Assembly (NCBI RefSeq): GCF_002119765.1
Contig: NZ_CP021112.1
Span: forward strand, 4,768,501 to 4,832,500
Length of the DNA: 64,000 nt
From: Pseudorhodoplanes sinuspersici
GTDB taxonomy: Bacteria > Pseudomonadota > Alphaproteobacteria > Rhizobiales > Xanthobacteraceae
Reading direction: 5' to 3'
Part shown: piece after piece, positions 10,257-19,496 of the stretch
Position numbering within the stretch: the stretch's first letter is position 1
Layout of the letters: every line of letters starts with the position of its first letter
Program-made: the position numbers and the translations under genes
Notes under the pieces: generated by a model
What the model was told of the DNA's origin: nothing
The model's database searches: none
The model's input: the letters and a program-made list of their open reading frames with translations, nothing else

Positions 10257-11623
10257 CGGCTGAGATTCTTATTGTCGATGATGAACCTGATATTTGCGAG
10301 CTCGTTGCCGGCATCCTGCAGGATGAAGGATACACGACGCGCACGGCACGCGACGCCGATGGCGCGCTCAACGCGATCAAGGCGCGGCGGCCGAATCTTG
10401 TCTTTCTGGATATCTGGCTGCAGGGCTCCAAGCTTGACGGGCTGCAATTGCTCGATGCCGCCAAGCAGGAATTTCCCGATCTCCCGGTTGTCATGATTTC
10501 GGGCCACGGTAACATCGAAACCGCCGTAGCGGCGATCAAGCAGGGCGCCTACGATTTCATCGAGAAGCCATTCAAAGCCGACCGGCTCATCCTTGTTGCT
10601 GACCGCGCGCTGGAAAACTCGCGGCTCAAGCGTGAGGTCAAGGAACTGAAGGCGATTTCGCCTCAGCCATCGGCGCTGGTCGGTAAATCGCCGGCGATCA
10701 ATCAGCTCCGGCAAACGATCGAGAAGGTGGCGCCCACCAACAGCCGCATCATGATCATCGGCACCTCCGGTTCCGGCAAGGAATTATGCGCGCGCACGCT
10801 GCATAATCTCTCTGCACGTGCCAATGGGCCTTTCGTGGTCATCAACGCCGCCGCGATCACACCGGAATCGATGGAGATCGAGCTGTTTGGCATCGAGCAG
10901 AGTAACGGCAGCCAAAGCCGCAAAGCCGGCGCGCTCGAGGAGGCGCATGGCGGCACGCTGTTCATCGACGAAATCGCTGACATGCCCAGAGAAACCCAGA
11001 ACAAGATTCTGCGTGTCTTGGTGGATCAGACCTTCCACCGGGTCGGCGGCACCTCCAAAGTCACCGTGGATGTCCGCGTTATCTCTTCGACCGCTCGCAA
11101 TCTCGAAGCGGAGATCGCGGCGGGCAATTTCCGCGAGGATCTCTACCATCGGCTGTCGGTCGTGCCGATCCGCGTGCCGCCGCTGGCCGAACGGCGCGAG
11201 GATATCCCGCTGCTGGTCGATTATTTCATGGAGCAGATTTCGCTCGCCACCGGCTTGCCCAAACGCACGATGGGCGATGACGCGATGGCGGTATTACAAT
11301 CGCATGACTGGCCCGGCAACGTGCGCCAGCTCCGCAACAACGTCGAACGCCTGATGATTCTCGCCGGCGGCGATCCGAACGCGGTGATCAATTCCAGCAT
11401 GCTGCCGCAGGATGTCGGCTCGATGGTACCGTCGATGCCGAACGGCAATGGCGGCGAGCAGTTGATGAGCTTGCCGCTGCGTGAGGCGCGCGAGATGTTC
11501 GAGCGAGAATACCTCGTTGCGCAAATCAGCCGCTTCGGCGGCAACATTTCACGGACCGCCGAATTCGTGGGCATGGAGCGCTCGGCACTGCATCGCAAGC
11601 TGAAGGCGCTGGGGATTGGCTGA
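10253..11623 (+). CDS. ntrX: Response regulator NtrX
   Basis: This is the cognate regulator of NtrY. A receiver domain with phosphoacceptor aspartate in LVFLDIWLQG is followed by an AAA+ domain with Walker A GTSGSGKE and Walker B LFIDEIADM, and a Fis-type helix-turn-helix (ISRTAEFVGMERSALHRKL). The GAFTGA loop that touches sigma-54 is absent: the corresponding stretch reads GIEQSNGSQSRKAGALEEA. Alphaproteobacterial NtrX proteins are known for this, so it probably does not activate sigma-54 promoters in the standard way. Length is 456 residues. Confidence 0.95.
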   Translation: MTAEILIVDDEPDICELVAGILQDEGYTTRTARDADGALNAIKARRPNLVFLDIWLQGSKLDGLQLLDAAKQEFPDLPVVMISGHGNIETAVAAIKQGAYDFIEKPFKADRLILVADRALENSRLKREVKELKAISPQPSALVGKSPAINQLRQTIEKVAPTNSRIMIIGTSGSGKELCARTLHNLSARANGPFVVINAAAITPESMEIELFGIEQSNGSQSRKAGALEEAHGGTLFIDEIADMPRETQNKILRVLVDQTFHRVGGTSKVTVDVRVISSTARNLEAEIAAGNFREDLYHRLSVVPIRVPPLAERREDIPLLVDYFMEQISLATGLPKRTMGDDAMAVLQSHDWPGNVRQLRNNVERLMILAGGDPNAVINSSMLPQDVGSMVPSMPNGNGGEQLMSLPLREAREMFEREYLVAQISRFGGNISRTAEFVGMERSALHRKLKALGIG

Positions 11624-11657
11624 TCGCAGCACGGAAAACAACTCAAGAGAAACGCCC

Positions 11658-12515
11658 GTGTCACGCATCGCCTATGTCAACGGTCGCTACCTGCCGCGGA
11701 GCGAAGCTGCGGTTCATATCGAGGATCGCGGCTATCAGTTCGCCGACGGCGTCTACGAAGTCTGCGAGGTGAGGGGTGGCCACCTCATCGATGAACGCCG
11801 CCACATGGAACGGCTGTTGCGTTCTTTAAGTGAATTGCGAATTCCGCTGCCGATGCCACTGTCGGCGCTCAGCATCGTGCTGCACGAGGTGGTCCGGCGA
11901 AACGGTGTCCGCGACGGTATCGTCTATCTGCAAATCACACGCGGTGTCGCCAAACGAGACCATGCTTTCCCGCCGGCCGGGACGAAACCCGCCTTGGTGG
12001 TCACAGCAAACCGTATCGACCCGGAGAAGACCGAGCGGCTCGCCGCAGACGGCATCGCGGTCATCACACTGCCGGACAATCGCTGGGACCGGGTCGACAT
12101 CAAATCAATCGCACTGCTGCCGAACGTCATGGCGAAACAGCAGGCGCGAGAGCAGGGCGCTCGCGAAGCGTGGTTTGTCGCTGCCGACGGTACGGTGACC
12201 GAAGGCTCGTCCTCGAACGCCTGGATCGTGACGGGGGACAACGAGGTGGTGACCCGGAAGGCCGACCGGACGATCCTGAAGGGCATCACCCGCACGGTCC
12301 TGCTCGAGGTTCTGAAATCGGAGGGCCTGACACTGACGGAGAGGGCCTTCACGGTCGAGGAAGCTCAGGGCGCCCGGGAGGCGTTCATCACCTCGGCGAG
12401 CCAGGCCGTGATGCCGGTGGTCAGGATCGACGGCCGGCCGATCGGTAATGGTGCACCCGGCCTGCTGGCGACCGCCCTGCGCCGCGATTTCCACCGCTTT
12501 GCGGAGGAATCCTGA
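11658..12515 (+). CDS. dat: D-amino-acid aminotransferase (class IV)
   Basis: This fold-type IV pyridoxal-phosphate aminotransferase interconverts D-amino acids and 2-oxo acids. The PLP lysine lies in VDIKSIALLPN, and the class IV block GWFVAADG-like/VTEGSSSNAWIV is present. The GTG at 11658 gives the family N-terminus SRIAYVNGRYLP; a TTG at 11616 inside the end of ntrX would add 14 unlikely residues. It sits between ntrX and hfq, a conserved position in this order. Confidence 0.93.
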   Translation: MSRIAYVNGRYLPRSEAAVHIEDRGYQFADGVYEVCEVRGGHLIDERRHMERLLRSLSELRIPLPMPLSALSIVLHEVVRRNGVRDGIVYLQITRGVAKRDHAFPPAGTKPALVVTANRIDPEKTERLAADGIAVITLPDNRWDRVDIKSIALLPNVMAKQQAREQGAREAWFVAADGTVTEGSSSNAWIVTGDNEVVTRKADRTILKGITRTVLLEVLKSEGLTLTERAFTVEEAQGAREAFITSASQAVMPVVRIDGRPIGNGAPGLLATALRRDFHRFAEES

Positions 12516-12718
12516 CAATTCGCCGCGCTAAGGCTTTGACCAGCGTGCAAGTTGGGCTTGCGCGGAATCCCGCCGTGCCATCTAATGCATCGCCCCAAGT
12601 CCTCGTTGGGTAAGAAGAACGAGGGACAATGATACTTGGCAATCACTCTAAACTGATCATCTAGCAGAAACGTCTCGCGGCATCGGGAGCTGCGGGCAAG
12701 AAAATGGAAAGCACGGCC

Positions 12719-12976
12719 ATGGCAGCCGAACGAACTCAAAATCTCCAGGACACCTTCCTCAACCACGTCCGCAAGGCCAAAATTCCGCTCACGATATTTT
12801 TGGTGAACGGCGTGAAGCTGCAGGGCGTTGTCACATGGTTCGACAACTTTTGTGTGTTGCTGCGACGGGATGGGCATTCGCAGCTTGTCTACAAACACGC
12901 CATCTCCACCATCATGCCGGGCCATCCGGTCCAGCTTTTCGAGGGTGCGGAAGAGGGCGCAGGAGAAAAAGGCTAG
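12719..12976 (+). CDS. hfq: RNA chaperone Hfq
   Basis: This hexameric Sm-like protein pairs small RNAs with messages. The Sm1 motif ([19 protein letters not shown]) and Sm2 motif ([10 protein letters not shown]) are intact. The ATG at 12719 yields the usual rhizobial N-terminus [15 protein letters not shown]; an ATG at 12704 would add five residues. It is followed with no gap by hflX, the classic neighbour. The 203 bases between dat and hfq probably hold the promoter, but I see no clear consensus there. Confidence 0.97.
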   Translation: MAAERTQNLQDTFLNHVRKAKIPLTIFLVNGVKLQGVVTWFDNFCVLLRRDGHSQLVYKHAISTIMPGHPVQLFEGAEEGAGEKG

Positions 12977-14344
12977 TTGCAGCCGCGTAAACGCGATTCA
13001 GCTTCCGACCGCCTGAGCCCGGATCGTTCGGGCACCACTGGGCGTGCGCTGGTGGTCGGCCCCTATCTGCGCAGTCATTCGTCACGTGCGCTTCGCGCCG
13101 AGCGATCGCCCCAGGCGCGGATCGAGGAGGCTGCCGGCCTTGCGCTCGCCATCGACCTCGATGTGGTTGAGACCGGGATCGTCTCGCTGAGCGAGATCCG
13201 GCCTGCGACCTATATCGGCAAGGGCAAGGTCGACGAGCTTGCGGGCCTGATCAAGGCGCGCGAGGTCGATCTCGTCATCATGGATTGCGCATTGTCGCCG
13301 GTACAGCAGCGTAACCTTGAGAAAGCGTGGTCGGCCAAGGTGCTGGATCGCACCGGCCTGATCCTGGAAATCTTCGGCAAGCGCGCCCAGACGAAGGAGG
13401 GCGTGCTGCAGGTCGAGCTTGCGCATCTGACCTATCAGAAGAGCCGGCTGGTGCGCTCATGGACGCATCTTGAACGGCAACGCGGCGGTTTCGGCTTCCT
13501 CGGCGGCCCAGGCGAAACGCAGATCGAAGCCGACCGGCGCATGATCGAGGAGCGCATTGCGCGCATCGAAGCCGAATTGGAAAAGGTCAAGAAACGGCGC
13601 AAGCTGCATCGGGAGAGCCGGCGGCGCGTGCCATATCCCATCGTCGCGTTGGTGGGCTACACCAACGCCGGCAAATCGACGCTGTTCAACCGCATGACGC
13701 GCGCGCAAGTGCTCGAAGCCGACATGCTGTTTGCGACGCTCGATCCGACATTGCGCGCGATCGAACTTCCGCATGGCGCCAAGGTGATTTTGTCCGATAC
13801 CGTCGGCTTCATTTCCGAGCTGCCGACCATGCTGGTGGCTGCGTTCCGTGCGACGCTCGAAGAAGTCGTCGAGGCCGACGTGATCCTGCATGTGCGCGAC
13901 GTTTCGCATGAAGACAGCGACGCCCAGATGCAGGATGTGCAAGACGTCTTGAAAGCGCTCGGCATCGACGATGAGCGGCGCGATCGCGTGATTGAAGTCT
14001 GGAACAAGATCGACCAGCTTGCCCCCGATGATCGCGCTGGCCTGGAGAATGCCGCGGCGCGTATCGCGCCGGATCATCATCCGGTGCTGGTGTCGGCCTT
14101 GACCGGCGAGGGCATCGATACGCTGTTGGCGGCGATCGAAGAACGGTTATCCGAAACGCGCATCGTCCTCGAACTCCTGCTCGACGGGTCGGATGGCGCC
14201 GGCCTGTCATGGCTCCATCGCAATACGGAAGTGATCCGGAAATCCGTTTTGGACGAGGGCAAGATTGCGATCAGCGTGCGGGCCGATCCGGCCAAGGCCG
14301 GTCAGGTGCGGGCACGTTTCAGCGAGGTTGCATCCGCCTCCTGA
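12977..14344 (+). CDS. hflX: GTPase HflX
   Basis: This ribosome-associated GTPase splits stalled or heat-damaged ribosomes. The N-terminal HflX domain is followed by a GTPase domain with G1 GYTNAGKST, G3 DTVGFISELP and G4 NKID. It starts at a TTG immediately after the hfq stop, an unusual start codon but supported by the zero-gap arrangement and the homologous N-terminus. Its 3' end overlaps the convergent mazG gene by 43 bases. Length is 455 residues. Confidence 0.95.
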   Translation: MQPRKRDSASDRLSPDRSGTTGRALVVGPYLRSHSSRALRAERSPQARIEEAAGLALAIDLDVVETGIVSLSEIRPATYIGKGKVDELAGLIKAREVDLVIMDCALSPVQQRNLEKAWSAKVLDRTGLILEIFGKRAQTKEGVLQVELAHLTYQKSRLVRSWTHLERQRGGFGFLGGPGETQIEADRRMIEERIARIEAELEKVKKRRKLHRESRRRVPYPIVALVGYTNAGKSTLFNRMTRAQVLEADMLFATLDPTLRAIELPHGAKVILSDTVGFISELPTMLVAAFRATLEEVVEADVILHVRDVSHEDSDAQMQDVQDVLKALGIDDERRDRVIEVWNKIDQLAPDDRAGLENAAARIAPDHHPVLVSALTGEGIDTLLAAIEERLSETRIVLELLLDGSDGAGLSWLHRNTEVIRKSVLDEGKIAISVRADPAKAGQVRARFSEVASAS

Positions 14345-15171
14345 TGACGGTTTTCACTGGCCGGTCTTTCGTCGTTTTTGGCCTCGTCCCAGAGCGCGTC
14401 CATTTCGGCCAAAGTCGCTTCTGACGGCGTCCTGCCGATCCGCGCCAGCGCGGCCTCGATCGCGGCGAAGCGGCGTTCAAACTTCGCATTAGTGCCACGC
14501 AAGGACGTATCGGCATCGATGTCGAGATGGCGTGCCAGATTGACCAGCGCGAACATCAGATCGCCGATTTCATCAGCCGCCGCCGCATTGTCGGCTGCAT
14601 CCAATGCGCGTTCGATTTCCGCGGTCTCTTCCTTGATCTTGTCGAGCACGGCACGCGGATCATTCCAGTCGAAGCCGACTTTCGATGCCTTCTGCTGCAG
14701 CTTCAATGCACGCGTCAGCGCCGGTAAACCGGACGGAATGCCGGCGAGGGCGCCCGCGTCCTCATCAGCACCACCACGCCGCTGCCGTCGCGCAGCCTTT
14801 TCCTCGGCCTTGATCTTGTCCCACAGACCTTTGACTTCATCGGGCGTCAGATGCCGCGTATCGCCGAAAACATGCGGATGCCGCCGGATCAGCTTTTCGG
14901 TGATCGACTGCACGACATCGCCAAATTCGAATACGCCTTGTTCCTGCGCCATGCGCGCGTGAAAGACGACCTGAAGGAGCAGGTCGCCCAGTTCGTCTTT
15001 CAGATCGTCGAGATCGTTGCGTGTGATCGCGTCAGCGACCTCGTGCGCTTCCTCGATGGTGTAGGGCGCGATGGTCGCGAAAGTCTGTTTCAGGTCCCAG
15101 GGGCAGCCGGTTACAGGCGTACGAAGCGCGGCCATAATCTCGATAAGACGGTGAATGTCGCGTGAAGGTTT
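14302..15171 (-). CDS. mazG: Nucleoside triphosphate pyrophosphohydrolase MazG
   Basis: This enzyme hydrolyses nucleoside triphosphates to monophosphates and pyrophosphate, clearing aberrant nucleotides. The tandem MazG helices are visible: TPVTGCPWDLKQTF, YTIEEAHEVADAI and DLKDELGDLLLQVVFHA, with the metal-binding EEXXE/EXXD residues, and a second repeat around AADEIGDLMFALVNLA. The TTG at 15171 gives the usual start MKPSRDIHRLIEIM; ATGs at 15213 and 15222 are alternatives. The C-terminus overlaps the hflX 3' end on the opposite strand. Confidence 0.94.
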   Translation of the reverse strand, partial: KPSRDIHRLIEIMAALRTPVTGCPWDLKQTFATIAPYTIEEAHEVADAITRNDLDDLKDELGDLLLQVVFHARMAQEQGVFEFGDVVQSITEKLIRRHPHVFGDTRHLTPDEVKGLWDKIKAEEKAARRQRRGGADEDAGALAGIPSGLPALTRALKLQQKASKVGFDWNDPRAVLDKIKEETAEIERALDAADNAAAADEIGDLMFALVNLARHLDIDADTSLRGTNAKFERRFAAIEAALARIGRTPSEATLAEMDALWDEAKNDERPASENRHQEADATSLKRART

Positions 15172-15442
15172 CAACGGCTCTTTACTGCAATTTGAATGAT
15201 TGAGTTTGTCCATACACGGCAATCATCCCGGCCAAAAGGATTATGGCCCAAAACCTTGCCGTTTCGTCCGTGCCTAGCTGTGGATAGTCACAAGGCATCC
15301 TTACCACAATTGCGCCACCGAATTCGCAATTTCGCCATCGAAAATGATCTGTTTTTGCAGCAATAGCACACGCTTATACACCCGTTTTCTTGGCAATTCC
15401 TGATCCATCTACATGCTTCAAGCAGCAATTGGAGGAAGGAAC

Positions 15443-16585
15443 ATGGCTACCAATCTCATCTCTTCAGTTATGCAATTCGTAACGCCGGACCTGATCGCAA
15501 AGATTGCTGCGGCAATCGGTCTTGACCGCAACACCGCACAAAAGGCGACCAGCGCGGGAATTCCAGCCATTCTTGCAAGCTTGGCAGGCCTTGCGTCCAA
15601 GCCAGGCGGTGCACAGCAATTATCCAGCGCGCTGGAACAAGTGACGCCGGGCGGACTGAACAATTTCCTCGGCGCCATCGGCAGCCCGACGCAAGCAGCG
15701 CGGTCTGAAGAGGGCACCAATTTGCTGTCTTCACTGCTGGGAAGCGGGCCCCTGAATGCACTCACATCCGCCATCGGCAGCCATGCTGGAATCAATGCCA
15801 GCAAAAGTGAATCGCTGCTGGGATTGCTTGGTCCCATCGCAATCGGGGCGCTCGGCCAGCAACAGGCTAAGACAGGTCTTGATCCGAAAGGCGTTGTGAA
15901 TCTTCTCGCATCCCAAAAAGATCAGATCGCTGCGGCATTGCCATCCGGTCTTTCCAGCTATCTGCGCGACAGCGGGTTGGCGGGCGCGCTCGATGGGACG
16001 ATCCGGCAAGGCGCTGCAGCGGCTTCCGCCGCCGGACGACGCACCGCCGACATCGGCGAGAGCGCCATGCTTGCGTCAAGACAAGCGGCAGCCGCGACAT
16101 CACAACAGATGGCAACCTGGCCGTTCTGGCTGGCCGGCTTGGCTATTTTGACGGGCCTCGGCTGGATGTACATGGCCAACCGGGACAACACCCAGGTGGC
16201 AGAGCAAACCAGCCGGCCGGCCGCGACAAAAACCGAGACAATGGGCGCTGGAACGCCAAGCCAGACGGCAGCCGAACTGACGGGCCAACTAACCCGCTCC
16301 GTCGACGGCATGCGGACCACGCTGCAGGGCATCACCGATCCGGCCTCCGCGCAGGCGGCTATGCCAAAACTGCAGCAGATGACCACCGACCTCGACAAAC
16401 TCAGCGCAGCGACAAACCAGCTTTCGCCTCAGACACGATCGCTGGTCGCAGCCGAACTCTCGAGTGCGATGCCGGCGTTGAATCAGCTCTTCGACCGTGT
16501 GCTTGCCATCCCGGGCGTCGCCAGCATTGCGCAGCCGCTCATCGAGACCATGCGAACGAAACTCAACGCGATGTCACGTGCCTGA
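15443..16585 (+). CDS. DUF937 domain protein with a C-terminal membrane anchor
   Basis: The first 190 residues are helical, alanine- and glycine-rich and match the DUF937/YidB type (MATNLISSVMQFV, NTAQKATSAGIPAILASLAG). One membrane segment (WPFWLAGLAILTGLGWMYMA) lies near residue 227 and is followed by a soluble region that may be periplasmic, with coiled-coil-like repeats. Function is unknown. The ATG at 15443 has GGAGGAAGG upstream; an ATG at 15413 lacks this. The upstream 270 bases (15172-15442) separate it from mazG and should carry divergent promoters; I see no specific site. It is followed closely by another unknown gene on the same strand. Confidence 0.8.
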   Translation: MATNLISSVMQFVTPDLIAKIAAAIGLDRNTAQKATSAGIPAILASLAGLASKPGGAQQLSSALEQVTPGGLNNFLGAIGSPTQAARSEEGTNLLSSLLGSGPLNALTSAIGSHAGINASKSESLLGLLGPIAIGALGQQQAKTGLDPKGVVNLLASQKDQIAAALPSGLSSYLRDSGLAGALDGTIRQGAAAASAAGRRTADIGESAMLASRQAAAATSQQMATWPFWLAGLAILTGLGWMYMANRDNTQVAEQTSRPAATKTETMGAGTPSQTAAELTGQLTRSVDGMRTTLQGITDPASAQAAMPKLQQMTTDLDKLSAATNQLSPQTRSLVAAELSSAMPALNQLFDRVLAIPGVASIAQPLIETMRTKLNAMSRA

Positions 16586-16622
16586 ACGCGACACAAGCAA
16601 CGCATAGCGAGGAGTGTCAGGA

Positions 16623-17120
16623 ATGGTCGACAAGACGAATTTCACGTCTGACGAATGGACGCTGCTGCTGGAAAGCGTGATGATGGCGGGCATGGCCGTC
16701 ACAGCCGCCGAGCCCAGCGGCCTCTGGGGCTTGCTGAAGGAAAGCTTTGCCAGCGCCGAGGCGCTGGCAAAGGTCAAGCTCGATAACAACAGCGATCCAC
16801 TGGTCAAGGCCGTGGTCGACGATTTCGGTACATCCACAGGACGCAGCGCCGCCCGCGACGGTCTCAAAGCCAAGCTGGCCGGTGCCAGCCCGAGCGAAAT
16901 CAAGGCGCGCTGCATCGAGACCTTGAGTCAGGTCTCGACATTGCTGGACACCAAGGCGCCGGCCGATGCTCCGGCCTTCAAAGCCTGGCTCCGGCAGATC
17001 AGCCAAGGCGTGGCAGAAGCTGCGTCCGAAGGCGGTTTCTTCAGCAGCGGCGTTCAGGTCAGCGACGCCGAGAAGGCGACGCTCACCGAGATCTCCAGTG
17101 CCTTGAAGCTGGCGGCCTGA
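16623..17120 (+). CDS. Conserved hypothetical protein, 165 residues
   Basis: I do not recognise this protein family with certainty. It is soluble, alanine-rich and predicted all-helical, with the N-terminal stretch FTSDEWTLLLESVMMAGMAV and no membrane segment or signal peptide. The ATG at 16623 is preceded by GAGGAG at 16608-16613. It lies 37 bases after the DUF937 gene on the same strand, so the two are probably one operon. The 247 bases after it (17121-17367) contain nothing I can identify. Confidence 0.65.
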   Translation: MVDKTNFTSDEWTLLLESVMMAGMAVTAAEPSGLWGLLKESFASAEALAKVKLDNNSDPLVKAVVDDFGTSTGRSAARDGLKAKLAGASPSEIKARCIETLSQVSTLLDTKAPADAPAFKAWLRQISQGVAEAASEGGFFSSGVQVSDAEKATLTEISSALKLAA

Positions 17121-17367
17121 TCGAGATGACAGAGGACAGGCTGCGGGTGTCGAAAACCGACATCTGCAGCCGGAGTACTGCAGCCCGGCCGGAACGGGCA
17201 TATCCGATTCGCATAAGACATATTATGGAACATATTTAGATGGGCATTTTGGCTGGGATTATTGCTAGCTGACGCTTCGACCCAAGCCTTCACCCGAGCC
17301 GCATGCCGGCCTTATTCAGCAAAATCAAAATGATGCCAGAACTTTCAGACACGCCATCTGATCAACC

Positions 17368-18165
17368 TCACACCGTAATCCGCATGCCATCGAAGGCCGG
17401 CTCGACATGCGGCGGCAAGCTCGCGCGCAGCACGGCGTAATCCAGATCGACATGCATGTTGGTCAGCACAGCCCGTTTCGGCCTCAGCCGCTCGATCCAA
17501 GCTAGGGCCTCCGCCAGCGAAAAATGGCTCGGATGCGGATGATGCCGGAGTGCATCGACGATCCACAGATCGAGCCCGGTCAGCGCCGCGGCGGCTTCGT
17601 CGGACATATTGTTGAGGTCCGCCGAATACGCGATGTTGCCGAACCGGAAGCCCAGCGCCGGGATATCGCCATGCTCGAGCAGCACCGGCAGCGCCGTGAC
17701 CGGACCGCCATCGCCGTCGACGGTCACAGGCTTGCCGGGAACGATCCGATGCTCATTGACGATCGGCGGATAAGCGCTGCCGGGCGGCGTCATGAAGCAA
17801 TAACCGAAGCGGCCATGCATCGCGCGCGAGGTCGGCTCATCCAGATAGACGTCGATCTTGCGGCGATGAAAGATAAACAGCGGCCGCAGGTCGTCGATAC
17901 CATGCGTATGGTCGGCATGCTCGTGCGTGAACAAAACACCGTCGAGCTTCGTGACGTTGGCATCCAGCAATTGCTCGCGCAGGTCCGGCGACGTATCGAC
18001 CAGCACCATTGTCTTGCCGCTCGGGCCTTCGCGCTCGACCAGGATCGAACAACGGCGCCGGCGGTTCTTCGGATTGTCGGGGTCGCAGGCGCCCCAGCCA
18101 AGCGCCGGGCGCGGCACGCCGCCGGACGATCCGCAGCCCAGGATCGTGACCGTCAGTACCGTCAT
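17368..18165 (-). CDS. MBL-fold hydrolase (PhnP/RNase Z-like)
   Basis: This is a metallo-beta-lactamase-fold hydrolase of 265 residues with the zinc motif THEHADHTHGIDD, an N-terminal LGCGSSGGVPRP block and further histidines and aspartates downstream. The domain resembles PhnP-type phosphodiesterases, though the substrate cannot be told from sequence. The ATG at 18165 overlaps the tatD stop as ATGA; open frame upstream of it is only the shadow of tatD. It is the last gene of a leftward chain metG-membrane protein-tatD-MBL, an order common in alphaproteobacteria. Confidence 0.9.
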   Translation of the reverse strand: MTVLTVTILGCGSSGGVPRPALGWGACDPDNPKNRRRRCSILVEREGPSGKTMVLVDTSPDLREQLLDANVTKLDGVLFTHEHADHTHGIDDLRPLFIFHRRKIDVYLDEPTSRAMHGRFGYCFMTPPGSAYPPIVNEHRIVPGKPVTVDGDGGPVTALPVLLEHGDIPALGFRFGNIAYSADLNNMSDEAAAALTGLDLWIVDALRHHPHPSHFSLAEALAWIERLRPKRAVLTNMHVDLDYAVLRASLPPHVEPAFDGMRITV

Positions 18166-18956
18166 GCCGCCGCCGAAAGCTGGCGTGGCACCTTGCTGAA
18201 CAGCCGGAAGAAGTTCTCGGTCGTCTGGTTCGCGATCTCGTCGAACGATACGCCGCGCGTCTCGGCCAGCACCTTGGCGGTTTCGACGACATAAGACGGT
18301 TCGTTGCGCTTGCCGCGGAATTTGCCCGGCGCCAGATACGGCGAATCGGTTTCGACCAGAATGCGGTCGGCTGGCAATTCCGCTGCGATCGCGCGCAAGG
18401 CATTCGAAGTTTTGAACGTCAGGATACCGGTGAAGGAAATCGAGAGCCCAAGCGCAATCGCGCGCATCGCGAGATCGCGGCCGCCGGTAAAGCAATGCAG
18501 CACGGCAGGGAAGGCCCCCTTCCCCGTTTCCTCCTCCAGGATCCGCGCCATATCGTCATCGGCATTGCGCGCATGGATCACCAGCGGCAGACCGGTTTCG
18601 CGGGCAGCGGCGATATGCGCACGGAAGCCTTGCTCCTGTGCATCGCGCGGGCTCGTATCATAGAAATAGTCGAGGCCGGCTTCGCCGATGGCGACGACCT
18701 TCGGATGCGCCGTCTTCGCAACGAGATCAACGGTGCCGATATCCAGTTCCTCATGGGCGTTGTGCGGATGCGTGCCGACCGAGCAGAACACGGCATCGAA
18801 GCGCTCGGCGATCGCCAGCAGCTTCGGCAATTCGCGAGCACGGGTCGAGATCGTGACTATGCGGCCAACGCCTTGCGCACGCGCACGATCGACAATGCCG
18901 TCGAGATCGTTCGCAAAGTCGGGAAAATCGAGGTGGCAGTGGCTGTCGACGATCAT
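18162..18956 (-). CDS. tatD: TatD family metal-dependent hydrolase
   Basis: This TIM-barrel deoxyribonuclease-like enzyme of 264 residues carries the metal-binding HCHLDF motif at the N-terminus, GEAGLDYF, VIHARNADDD and HCFTGG. The ATG at 18956 gives the usual start MIVDSHCHLDF; ATG 18971 and TTG 18992 are alternatives upstream. The stop overlaps the MBL gene start by four bases. The family acts in DNA repair or quality control; the substrate here is inferred from family only. Confidence 0.92.
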   Translation of the reverse strand: MIVDSHCHLDFPDFANDLDGIVDRARAQGVGRIVTISTRARELPKLLAIAERFDAVFCSVGTHPHNAHEELDIGTVDLVAKTAHPKVVAIGEAGLDYFYDTSPRDAQEQGFRAHIAAARETGLPLVIHARNADDDMARILEEETGKGAFPAVLHCFTGGRDLAMRAIALGLSISFTGILTFKTSNALRAIAAELPADRILVETDSPYLAPGKFRGKRNEPSYVVETAKVLAETRGVSFDEIANQTTENFFRLFSKVPRQLSAAA

Positions 18957-18988
18957 GTTCTGCAATGTCATTGTCCAGGCGCTAATTT

Positions 18989-19474
18989 TCAAGCCGCCAA
19001 AGCCGTGATGGCGGCCATGTCGGCCCGCTCGGCCTGCAGATCGGCAACGAATGGCAGCCGTCGGCCGGCAACGCGCAGGGTGATCCAGACCGGTTTGCCG
19101 GCGCCCGTATTGTTTCTGTCATCGGTTTGCGTCTTGGTCGCAACAATGGCCGATTGCGGGACCTGATAGACGCGCGGTGAAAACACGCCAAGCGTCGTCA
19201 GCGTCACGACATCCTGCGCACGCTCGATGCGGATCAGATAGATGCGGCTATAGAAGAGCAAACCGACGAACGGGGCGATGCCAACAAGAAACATCAGCGC
19301 AGCCAGACCGGGCCGTGAGCCGGACGCGCCGACAGCCTCACTCCCCGGAAGCGCGCCGAAGACATGCGCCATCACCATCGCCCAATAGAACCAGCCCACA
19401 GCCCAGACAACCGCTGCCACAACGGCTTTGCGCGTCTTTCCGGCCTGCCGCTCGTTTTCAAACAGCACGGTCAT
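18989..19474 (-). CDS. Membrane protein of unknown function
   Basis: A 161-residue protein with two membrane segments (about residues 15-40 and 57-80), followed by a soluble beta-rich domain with the pattern YLIRIERAQDVVTLTTLG. The layout resembles small bacterial proteins with a PH-like or YcxB-like domain, but I cannot assign it. The ATG at 19474 has a GGAG about ten bases upstream. It lies between metG and tatD in the same direction, with short gaps. Confidence 0.7.
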   Translation of the reverse strand: MTVLFENERQAGKTRKAVVAAVVWAVGWFYWAMVMAHVFGALPGSEAVGASGSRPGLAALMFLVGIAPFVGLLFYSRIYLIRIERAQDVVTLTTLGVFSPRVYQVPQSAIVATKTQTDDRNNTGAGKPVWITLRVAGRRLPFVADLQAERADMAAITALAA

Positions 19475-19496
19475 GAGAAGCGCTCCGTCACCTCTG

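Noticed and set aside
18166-18495. N-terminal extension of the MBL hydrolase
   Set aside because: The extra open frame overlaps tatD, and the ATG at 18165 overlaps the tatD stop in the usual ATGA manner and begins at the family N-terminus.
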